Shown piece by piece: positions 1 through 5,808 of a DNA stretch of 41,493 nucleotides (position 1 is its first letter; each line of letters starts with the position of its first letter). A program made the position numbers and the translations under genes. This stretch comes from Pseudomonas citrullilanati (lineage in GTDB: Bacteria > Pseudomonadota > Gammaproteobacteria > Pseudomonadales > Pseudomonadaceae). The DNA lies in the NCBI RefSeq assembly GCF_030580855.1, contig NZ_JAUQOP010000043.1:1-41493 (forward strand). The letters run 5' to 3'. The notes below the pieces were generated by a model. That model had not been told where the DNA came from. It was given only the letters and a program-made list of their open reading frames with translations, and did no database searches.

Positions 1-127
1 AATGTGATCTTTGGTCCGGTGATCCTAGGCCACGTCAACGCCAGGGACGCTAAAAACGGCTATGTTTCAATCAAAGTGTCACCTATGTGAATGCACTTTT
101 TTGTAACCCATGTGGTTGTCCCGTACA
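1..127. other. Unassigned intergenic sequence
   Basis: No gene, RNA or clear repeat is recognisable here. The stretch is less GC-rich than the rest of the window. Its last part, around 80-127, sits where the longer flank of the repeat copy at 844-1014 would be expected, but only scattered bases such as a GTAACCC near 105 resemble that flank. The window edge prevents saying whether an upstream gene ends just outside. Confidence 0.4.
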
Positions 128-300
128 TGCCCCACCACTCGGTGCCTCGCCTACGCTCGGCATGCCTGAACGAAGGCATCGCTCCGTGGGCCGCCGCGAA
201 GGGCCCTCCATGGCCCAGCGCGGCTAACCCGGCATCCATGCCGGGTTACCCACTGCGCAATACCTTCGTTCAGCCATCGTGGTTGATGGGGCGTCTAAGA
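128..300 (+). repeat. Structured ~172-bp repeat, copy A
   Basis: This is one of two inverted copies; the other is at 844-1014 on the minus strand. It can fold as an outer stem 168-176/263-271 (GAACGAAGG with CCTTCGTTC) and an inner stem 186-190/249-253 (GTGGG with CCCAC). Inside these lie two hairpins: one built on GGGCC/GGCCC around 201-215, and an 11-bp one at 225-248 (TAACCCGGCAT, CC, then its complement). Where copy B differs inside these stems, the partner base differs too. It is followed directly by a six-base array. Fluorescens-group genomes are known to carry several families of long intergenic repeats; I cannot assign this copy to a named one. Confidence 0.8.
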
Positions 301-371
301 TCAAAAGCCAAAGCAAAAGCCAAAGCAAAAGCCAAAGCAAAAGCAAAAGCAAAAGCAAAAGCAAAAGCCAA
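301..371 (+). repeat. Hexanucleotide array AAAGCA/AAAGCC
   Basis: Eleven uninterrupted six-base units run from 304 to 369, alternating between AAAGCC and AAAGCA and then settling into AAAGCA. Read in frame they would encode a Lys-Ala dipeptide run, but no credible gene surrounds them. The array starts where repeat copy A ends, so it looks like the tail of that element. Copy B has a similar tail with different units (749-843). Short tandem units like this are prone to copy-number change by slippage. Confidence 0.85.
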
Positions 372-419
372 GCAAGGCGGTCTGAGAGCTGGCCTGGTTT
401 GGGGTGATCGCGTTTCTCC

Positions 420-509
420 TGTGGGAGCGAGCTTGCTCGCGATGGCGGAGTGTCAGCCGCCGAATGTATTGCCTGGTATATCGCTTTCGCGAGCAGGCTC
501 GTTCCCACA
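420..509. repeat. REP pair (BIME), GTGGGAGCGAGC family
   Basis: Two inverted palindromic units face each other. The first begins TGTGGGAGCGAGCTTGCTCG and the second ends in GCTCGTTCCCACA. About 45 bases separate the arms. The short GCTTGCTCGC core of each arm can form its own hairpin. This is the common Pseudomonas REP type, usually ascribed to RAYT transposases acting in trans; no RAYT gene lies in this window. Confidence 0.85.
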
Positions 510-554
510 GTGGGGGGGCGGTGTGTATGAGTTTGTGACTGCCTGAGATCAAAA

Positions 555-643
555 TGTGGGAACGAGCCTGCTCGCGATCGCGGTGTTTCAGTGACATGCT
601 TGTTGGGCTTGCTGGCCTCATCGCGAGCAAGCTCGCTCCCACA
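555..643. repeat. REP pair (BIME), GTGGGAGCGAGC family
   Basis: A second inverted pair of the same family as the one at 420-509, with arms TGTGGGAACGAGCCTGCTCG and CGAGCAAGCTCGCTCCCACA. The sequence between the arms differs, so this is not a simple recent duplication of the neighbouring pair. Together with the single unit at 688-710 it fills the space between the two hexanucleotide arrays. Confidence 0.85.
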
Positions 644-687
644 GGGTTTTTTGGTGTTTATGCATTTTGTGGTTGCCGAAAATCCAG

Positions 688-710
688 TGTGGGAGCGAGC
701 TTGCTCGCGA
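688..710 (+). repeat. Single REP unit
   Basis: A lone unit beginning TGTGGGAGCGAGCTTGCTCG with no inverted partner before the hexanucleotide array at 749. It may be an orphan of a broken pair. Confidence 0.75.
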
Positions 711-748
711 TAGCGGCGGTCCAGCTAAATAGATGTGTCATGTACCCC

Positions 749-843
749 GCTCTTGCTCTTGCTCTTGCTCTTGCTCTTGCTCTTGCTCTTGCTCCGCTTT
801 TGATCTTGCTTTTGATCTTGATCTTGATCTTGATCTTGATCTG
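749..843 (-). repeat. Hexanucleotide array GCTCTT/GATCTT
   Basis: Seven perfect GCTCTT units (749-790) are followed by GCTCC (one base short), then GCTTTT, GATCTT, GCTTTT, four GATCTT units and a final GATCTG. On the minus strand the units read AAGAGC, AAAAGC and AAGATC, the same A-rich six-base style as the array at 301-371. The array has the same position relative to its repeat copy (844-1014, minus strand). It looks like the tail of the second element with a different unit mix. Confidence 0.85.
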
Positions 844-1014
844 AACGCCCCGTTAAACCACGCTGGCCGAACGCCGGTATTGTGCAGTGGGTATCCCGGC
901 ATGGATGCCGGGATAGCCGCGCTGGGCCATGGATGGCCCTTCGCGGCGGGCCCACGGAGCAATGCCGGCGTTCGGGCACACCGAGCCATAGGCGAGGTGC
1001 CGAGTGGTGGGGCA
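844..1014 (-). repeat. Structured ~172-bp repeat, copy B (inverted)
   Basis: This is the reverse complement of the element at 128-300 with scattered substitutions. Outer stem arms are 869-877 (GAACGCCGG) and 965-973 (CCGGCGTTC); the inner GTGGG/CCCAC stem is 887-891/951-955. A hairpin lies at 892-915 (TATCCCGGCAT, GG, complement) and another is built on GGGCC/GGCCC near 923-939. Compared with copy A, two outer-stem pairs change from A-T to C-G and one hairpin pair flips from A-T to T-A, all keeping pairing. This copy continues on its far side into the hairpin at 1025-1060, which copy A lacks. Confidence 0.8.
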
Positions 1015-1024
1015 CAGACCTTTT

Positions 1025-1060
1025 GGTTACTTTTGGGGCGTCTGCCAAAAGTAACCCGCC
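1025..1060. repeat. 12-bp perfect hairpin beside repeat copy B
   Basis: GGTTACTTTTGG (1025-1036) pairs perfectly with CCAAAAGTAACC (1045-1056) across an 8-base loop containing GGGCGTCTG. A small GC-rich inverted repeat (CCGCC ... GGCGG) follows at about 1056-1070. The motif GGGGCGTCT also appears at the end of repeat copy A near 288-296, which ties it to the same repeat family. It ends only about 70-80 bases before the ldcA start codon. Confidence 0.7.
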
Positions 1061-1136
1061 GTAAGGGCGGAACCATAAGTGGCCGTTACACAAAAAAACG
1101 AATACACACACAAGCAAGCGACAACTCGGGAAACCC

Positions 1137-2075
1137 ATGGCTCAAGCCCTAACCCCCCATCACCCCGTCCCAGCCCTCCCCCCCGAAGGCCTGATCGCCG
1201 TGATCGCCCCCGCCGGCCCCGCCCCGCTGGACACGGAAAAGGCCATCCAATGGATGCGCGCCCAGGGCCATGAGCTGCGAATATTCCCCGGCGTCCACGA
1301 AAAGGACGGCTACCTCGCCGGCAGCGACGAGGTAAGGCTGACCGACCTGCACGCCGCCTTCGCCGACCCGCAAGTCAAGGCGATCATCTGCCTGCGCGGC
1401 GGCTACGGCACGCCGCGCCTGCTGGATCGCCTCGATTTCGACCTCCTACGCCGCAATCCCAAGCCCTTTGTCGGCTACAGCGACATCACCGCCCTGCACC
1501 TGGCCATCAGCCGCTACGCAGGCTTCGTGACCTTTCACGGACCATTGCTCAACGCCGACCTGCTGGGCGACAAAGCGCCCCCGACGGTCGCTTCATTGTT
1601 CAGCCTGCTGCGCGGGCAGTTGAAGGCCGGCAGTGGGCTGAGCCATCCCGCGGCCTATCCCTTGACCACCGTTGAGCCGGGCATCGCCCACGGCCGTCTG
1701 CTGGGGGGCAATCTGTCGATCATTGCCGCGACCATGGGCACGCCTTACCAGATCGATGCAGACGGCGTGATCCTGTTCATTGAAGACGTCAACGAGCCGC
1801 TGTATCGCATCGACCGGCTGCTGACCCAGCTGCGGCTGGCCGGCACGTTGCAGAAGCTGCGTGGCGTGTTGGTGGGCGATGTGGCAGGGGTGGATGTCGA
1901 GGCGTTGAACCGGTTGCTCAAGCAGACGTTCGAGCCTCTGCGCATCCCGGTGTTGTCCGGCTGGCGCAGCGGGCATTGCGATCCGAACCTGACCTTGCCG
2001 ATGGGCGCGTTGGTGACGCTGGATGCGGGGGAGAAGCGGTTGGTGCTGGAGCAGGATGTGGTGGTCGGTCGCTAG
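1137..2075 (+). CDS. ldcA: LD-carboxypeptidase (muramoyltetrapeptide carboxypeptidase)
   Basis: A cytoplasmic serine peptidase of the S66 family (312 aa). It removes the terminal D-alanine from the L,D bond of recovered murein tetrapeptides so that the tripeptide can re-enter cell-wall synthesis. The family triad is visible: Ser115 in GYSDITAL, Glu216 in LFIEDVNEP and His280 in SGHCDPN. The length and full N-terminal fold (VIAPAGP) are normal. The ATG at 1137 is the only sensible start, although the Shine-Dalgarno is weak. No other gene is joined to it; the upstream space is a repeat cluster and a REP pair follows the stop. Any promoter must lie very close to, or inside, the repeat flank. Confidence 0.95.
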   Translation: MAQALTPHHPVPALPPEGLIAVIAPAGPAPLDTEKAIQWMRAQGHELRIFPGVHEKDGYLAGSDEVRLTDLHAAFADPQVKAIICLRGGYGTPRLLDRLDFDLLRRNPKPFVGYSDITALHLAISRYAGFVTFHGPLLNADLLGDKAPPTVASLFSLLRGQLKAGSGLSHPAAYPLTTVEPGIAHGRLLGGNLSIIAATMGTPYQIDADGVILFIEDVNEPLYRIDRLLTQLRLAGTLQKLRGVLVGDVAGVDVEALNRLLKQTFEPLRIPVLSGWRSGHCDPNLTLPMGALVTLDAGEKRLVLEQDVVVGR

Positions 2076-2100
2076 TTTTTCGTCGCCTGACAGGCCGTCA

Positions 2101-2170
2101 TCGCGAGCAAGCTCGCTCCCACAGGTTGATAAACATGATCACCCTGTGGGAGCGAGCCTGCTCGCGAAGG
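2101..2170. repeat. REP pair between convergent genes
   Basis: Inverted REP units in tail-to-tail order: TCGCGAGCAAGCTCGCTCCC from 2101 and TGTGGGAGCGAGCCTGCTCG from 2145. They lie between the stop codons of ldcA and the convergent lytic transglycosylase gene. No separate T-tailed terminator is seen here, so the pair may help end both transcripts or protect their 3' ends. Confidence 0.85.
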
Positions 2171-2191
2171 CGATAGCCGCCACAATCTGAT

Positions 2192-3514
2192 TCAGTGGCT
2201 ACGCAACGCGTCGAGCAACTGATGCGTCGGATAGCCGTCCGCCGGCCAGCCGAACGATTGCTGGGCGCTGCGGATCGCCTTGCGAGTGTTGGCGCCGATG
2301 ATGCCGTCGGGGTTGCCCGCGTCGTAGTTGTGGGTGCTGAGCAGGGTCTGCAATTCGATGCGTTCGCTGCGGCTCAGGGGCAGGTCTTCCTTTGGCCATT
2401 GGCCGAAGACCAATCCCCCACCGGTGAAGCGCTTCGACAACAACCCGACCGCCAGCGCGTAGGACGATGAGTTGTTGTACTTGAGGATGGCGCGGAAGTT
2501 ATCGAATATCAGGAACGCCGGGCCGCGGTGCCCAGCCGGCAGGAGCAGGGACGCCGACAGTTGCTTGTCATCGGGAGCGATCGGCAGGCCGCCATATTCT
2601 GAAACGCCCAGCCGCTCCCACTCGGAGACGGGCTTGCGGATCGTGCCATCGGCCAGTGTGTAGTCGAAGCCTTCGCTGAGCGAGACCTCGAACCCCCACG
2701 GTTGGCCCCGTTGCCAGCCGGAGCTCTGCAGGTAATGGGCGGTCGAGGCCAGGGCGTCGGTGGAGCTGCCCCAGATGTCCCGGCGGCCGTCTCCATCGAA
2801 GTCCACTGCATGGGTGTTGTAGGTGGTGGGGATGAACTGGGTCTGGCCCATGGCGCCGGCCCAGGAGCCAAGCATTTTTTCCGGTGCGATATCACCCTGT
2901 TGCAGGATTTGCAGGGCGGCGATCAGCTGCGCGTGGGCGAAGCCCGGACGTCGCCCCTCATAGGCCAGGGTGGCCAGGGAATTGATCACGGACTTGCTGC
3001 CCTGGAACTGGCCGAAGTTGCTTTCCATGCCCCACACCGCCACCAGCGCCTCGCGATCGACGCCGTAGCGCTGCTCGATGCTTTGCAGGACCTGGGCGTT
3101 CTGCTGGATCAACGCCTTGCCTTTGCTGACCCGCAACGGCGACAGCGCGCCATCGAGGTACTCCCACACCGGGCGGGTGAATTCCGGCTGGCTGCGATCG
3201 GCCTTGATCACGCTCATGTCCGGGCTGACACCGATAAACGCCCGGTCGAACAGGTCGGCACGGATCCCGGCGGCCAGGGCGTCCTTGCGAAACCCGGCCT
3301 GCCATTCGGCGAAGGTCTGGGTGGGCACGATGTCCAGGTTCTCGCCGCTCGGCACCACAGGCGGCACCACGGCCGGCGCGGTCACGGCAGGCACGGTCTG
3401 GAGCGGTTGGGCGTCGGCGGCGGTAGGTTTTTCAGCGCAGGCGACAAGCAGGGCGATGCTTGTGGCGACGATCAGCTGGCGCAGGGGCAAACGACGGGAA
3501 AGACAGAAGGGCAT
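2192..3514 (-). CDS. sltB3: Lytic murein transglycosylase, MltB/SltB family lipoprotein
   Basis: Cuts peptidoglycan glycan strands to leave 1,6-anhydromuramic ends, acting at the outer membrane face of the periplasm. The start at 3514 gives 440 residues with a lipoprotein signal (LLVAC, acylated Cys26); a longer frame exists upstream but has no signal and overlaps arfA. A proline/valine-rich linker follows. The MltB-type catalytic domain spans about 65-360 with Glu164 in VWGMESNFG. A peptidoglycan-binding domain of the PG_binding_1 type fills about 375-438 (PDGIIGANTRKAI). The symbol is given because the position, beside leuS-lptE-holA, fits the P. aeruginosa SltB3 gene as I recall it; the family call is firm, the exact paralogue less so. 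Confidence 0.92.
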   Translation of the reverse strand: MPFCLSRRLPLRQLIVATSIALLVACAEKPTAADAQPLQTVPAVTAPAVVPPVVPSGENLDIVPTQTFAEWQAGFRKDALAAGIRADLFDRAFIGVSPDMSVIKADRSQPEFTRPVWEYLDGALSPLRVSKGKALIQQNAQVLQSIEQRYGVDREALVAVWGMESNFGQFQGSKSVINSLATLAYEGRRPGFAHAQLIAALQILQQGDIAPEKMLGSWAGAMGQTQFIPTTYNTHAVDFDGDGRRDIWGSSTDALASTAHYLQSSGWQRGQPWGFEVSLSEGFDYTLADGTIRKPVSEWERLGVSEYGGLPIAPDDKQLSASLLLPAGHRGPAFLIFDNFRAILKYNNSSSYALAVGLLSKRFTGGGLVFGQWPKEDLPLSRSERIELQTLLSTHNYDAGNPDGIIGANTRKAIRSAQQSFGWPADGYPTHQLLDALRSH

Positions 3515-3587
3515 GCACGGGTCCAGAAATACAAGATCAGGTGCTGACCTTAACATGCGAAAGGGCTGTAGGGCTTGTCCAGGTGTT

Positions 3588-3752
3588 TCAAGCCGCCAGA
3601 AAGCAAGAAGCCTCCCAGTTGTCAGACTGGAAGGCTTCGCGGCGGTAGCTGCCCTTGCCCTTGGCGGGTCGTTCCTGGCGGCTGCGGAACAGGGGTTGGG
3701 CGACGATGGACTTGGCCTTGTTGGGGCCATGCCTGGATGGCTTTTTGCTCAT
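3588..3752 (-). CDS. arfA: Alternative ribosome-rescue factor ArfA
   Basis: A 54-residue protein. ArfA enters ribosomes stalled on mRNA without a stop codon and recruits release factor 2, acting as backup to tmRNA. The family signature is clear: a basic N-terminus (MSKKPSRHGPNKAK), then PLFRSRQERPAKGKGSYRR and DNWEAS. The start at 3752 follows a GAGAG about 9 bases upstream. The coding strand contains a strong hairpin over codons 39-49 (separate entry), so most transcripts should lack the stop codon, as described for other gammaproteobacterial arfA genes. The encoded tail is CFLAA, hydrophobic and ending like an SsrA tag. It lies between holA and the lytic transglycosylase gene, 73 bases from the latter. 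Confidence 0.9.
   Translation of the reverse strand: MSKKPSRHGPNKAKSIVAQPLFRSRQERPAKGKGSYRREAFQSDNWEASCFLAA
3607..3638 (-). terminator. Hairpin inside the arfA coding region
   Basis: In the transcript (minus strand) GAAGCCU, U, CCAGU pairs with ACUGG, G, AGGCUUC across a six-base loop. This makes 13 consecutive pairs, with one U-G wobble that forms only on the arfA strand. It is followed by UUGCUUU. It can act as an intrinsic terminator or an RNase III target inside the gene, leaving arfA mRNA without a stop codon. This control is established for E. coli arfA; here it is inferred from sequence. Confidence 0.75.
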
Positions 3753-3862
3753 GTCTGGATCTCTCATGGGGTGGTTTTAGCGGGGCAAATCATGGGACAG
3801 CGTCGAGGGCTTGTCCAGTCCCCGCATCGGTACAAAAAACATCAGCTAATGAGTGCGCAATT

Positions 3863-3993
3863 GTGGCGAGGGGATAAATCCCCGTTGGGCTGCGAAGCGG
3901 CCCCAAGAGAGGCGGATGCGATTCGCCCGGTACACCAAGGCGCCTGGTTCAGGGCCGCTTCGCAGCCCAGCGGGGATAAATCCCCTCGCCACA
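3863..3993. repeat. REP pair, GTGGCGAGGGG family
   Basis: An inverted pair of a second REP family: TGTGGCGAGGGGATAAATCC at the left, and its complement ending at 3993. Inner arms GGGCTGCGAAGCGGCCC and GGGCCGCTTCGCAGCCC are also complementary, so the two ends can pair over more than 40 bases. It fills the space between the holA stop and arfA, both read leftward, and may end the holA message. Confidence 0.85.
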
Positions 3994-4021
3994 GGTACTG
4001 CGGTGAGCTTTCAAGGAAGGT

Positions 4022-5059
4022 TTATTCGGCAGGCAAGGCCAACCGCTGGCCGGCCATCAGCAACGACAACCGACTGAGGCTCATCCAGGGCGAGCCGGCC
4101 GCCTGGCCCTTGATCTGCGCGTCGATGCGCTGGGCTTCGAGCAGCAGTTGCGCCCAGCGCGGCGCCGAATAGCGTTGCAGGGCCTTGCTCATCAGCGGCT
4201 TGCGCTTGTCCCACACAGGCGGGCGGGCCTGGCTGAAGGCCTTGTCCAGCGGTACGCCCTGGCTGTACTGCAACGACAGGTTGGCCAGCAGGCGCAATTC
4301 CCGGGACAGGGCCCAGAGGATCACCGGTGGCTCGACGCCTTCGCCGCGCAGGCCTTCCAGCATGCGCAGGGCGTGGGCGGCCTCGCCGTTGAGGATCGCA
4401 TCGGTCAGTCCGAAGACATCGAAACGGGCGCTGTCGGCCACGGCGGCCTGCACCGTTTCCACGGTGATCTGCCCGCCTTCGGCCATCAGCTTGAGCTTTT
4501 CGATTTCCTGGGCCGCGGCCAGCAGGTTGCCTTCGACCCGAGCGGCGATCAGTTCCACGGCGTCCTGGCTGGCTGACAGGCCGGCCTGGGACAGCCGTTG
4601 GCGGATCCAGCTCGGCAGCTGGCTGACGTCCACTGGCCAGATTTGCACGAACTGGGTCTGCTGGCCTTCCACCAGGGCCTTGCCCCATTTGGTCTTCTGC
4701 GCAATGCCATCGAGTTTCGGCAGGCTGATGAGCAGGACCGTGTCTTCGGCAGGCCGCGAGCAATACTCGATCAGCGCGGCGGCGCCCTTGTCCCCCGGCT
4801 TGCCGGACGGCAGACGCAGTTCGAGCAGGCGTTTTTCGGCGAACAGGGACATGCTCGCCCCGGCCAGCAGCAGCGTGCCCCAATCGAAATTGGCGTCGGC
4901 GGCGAATACCTGGCGTTCGTCGAACCCTTGCTGGCGAGCGGCGCTGCGAATGGCGTCGGCGGCTTCCTGGCACAGCAGCGGGTCATCGCCGCTGATGATG
5001 TAGACCGGCGCAAGGGCACCTTGCAGGTGCTTGCCGAGTTGGGCGGGGGCCAGTTTCAT
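4022..5059 (-). CDS. holA: DNA polymerase III delta subunit
   Basis: The clamp-loader subunit that opens the beta sliding clamp in the chromosomal replicase (345 aa, usual length). The N-terminal AAA-like fold begins MKLAPAQLGKHLQ and continues with PVYIISGDDPLLCQEA, typical of HolA. As in other delta subunits there is no functional Walker A motif, because the protein does not hydrolyse ATP. The C-terminal helical collar region includes ALSRELRLLANLS. It is the third gene of leuS-lptE-holA, 53 bases after lptE, and is probably co-transcribed with it. LptE and HolA have no functional link; the adjacency is simply conserved. Confidence 0.96.
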   Translation of the reverse strand: MKLAPAQLGKHLQGALAPVYIISGDDPLLCQEAADAIRSAARQQGFDERQVFAADANFDWGTLLLAGASMSLFAEKRLLELRLPSGKPGDKGAAALIEYCSRPAEDTVLLISLPKLDGIAQKTKWGKALVEGQQTQFVQIWPVDVSQLPSWIRQRLSQAGLSASQDAVELIAARVEGNLLAAAQEIEKLKLMAEGGQITVETVQAAVADSARFDVFGLTDAILNGEAAHALRMLEGLRGEGVEPPVILWALSRELRLLANLSLQYSQGVPLDKAFSQARPPVWDKRKPLMSKALQRYSAPRWAQLLLEAQRIDAQIKGQAAGSPWMSLSRLSLLMAGQRLALPAE

Positions 5060-5112
5060 GGAACGCAGCTCATGGGCGCAGGTGAGCGGGGCGCCGGAGC
5101 GCCCCGCACGGC

Positions 5113-5718
5113 TTATTCAGCCGGGACTTCCAGCGGCGACTGTTGCGGAGTCTCCGCCTCGGCCTTGCGTGCCGCTTCCAGCGCGTCGGCTTCGGCCTTG
5201 GCGCGGGCGTTGGCGGTCTGTTGCAATTGCTCCAACTGGGCAGGGCTCAGTTGTTGCAGGCGCAGCATCATGCGCTGAACCATCTCGCGACGCATTTCGC
5301 TACGCACTTCGATGGATTCCTGGTCGGAACCGGTGATGTTGTTGCCATCGTGCAGGTAGACCTTCTGCACTTGCAGCTTGTCGTTCAGCAGCGACAGGTC
5401 GTTCTGGCCACGGATTTCGTAGCTCAGCACGTTGGTCAGCTCGTACTCGGCCGAACGCCCGGCGCCGGCATAGCTCAGGCTGCGCTGGCTTTGCTGCTCG
5501 TTGGTCAGCACAAGCTTGTAAGGCGCGCCACTGGCGATCCTTACGCCGCTGTTCTCCAGTGTCTGGCGCAGCGCCTTCACGGTTTCGCCGTAGGCGTCCC
5601 GCGCGCTGAGGTCCAGCTCCTTGATAGCCAGCTCGGTGGTGCCGGTGCCGCGCAGCTGGAAGCCGCAGGCGCTCAACAGGACCGCCAGGCCCACGACCAG
5701 CAGATTACGTTTGATCAT
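5113..5718 (-). CDS. lptE: LPS-assembly lipoprotein LptE
   Basis: An outer-membrane lipoprotein that plugs the LptD barrel and guides lipopolysaccharide to the cell surface. The start at 5718 gives 201 aa with a compact lipoprotein signal ending LLSAC (Cys18), then GFQLRGTG, the standard LptE opening after the lipid anchor. A GGGGAG Shine-Dalgarno lies about 8 bases upstream. The C-terminal third from about residue 150 is rich in Gln, Glu and Ala (LQQLSPAQLEQLQQTANA) and is likely helical or disordered, as is usual in Pseudomonas LptE. It lies 90 bases after leuS and 53 before holA. Confidence 0.95.
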   Translation of the reverse strand: MIKRNLLVVGLAVLLSACGFQLRGTGTTELAIKELDLSARDAYGETVKALRQTLENSGVRIASGAPYKLVLTNEQQSQRSLSYAGAGRSAEYELTNVLSYEIRGQNDLSLLNDKLQVQKVYLHDGNNITGSDQESIEVRSEMRREMVQRMMLRLQQLSPAQLEQLQQTANARAKAEADALEAARKAEAETPQQSPLEVPAE

Positions 5719-5808
5719 CTTGTTGCTCCCCTTGAAACCCCATGGGCCGACAAGGCGGCCCCGCAGGTCATATTCGGCGCCCGGCCCGCGGCCAGGCGCC
5801 CGATCCAA

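Noticed and set aside
91..546. A frame encoding a long Lys-Ala repeat protein, and related Asp-Gln, Ser-Lys and Leu-Ala runs at 725-1152
   Set aside because: These are translations of the hexanucleotide arrays and REP units in several frames. None has a domain, a convincing ribosome-binding site or sensible flanks.
420..710. Possible CRISPR array from evenly placed similar units
   Set aside because: The units are inverted pairs with internal palindromes, spacing is irregular, spacers are not uniform and no cas gene is present. They are REP elements.
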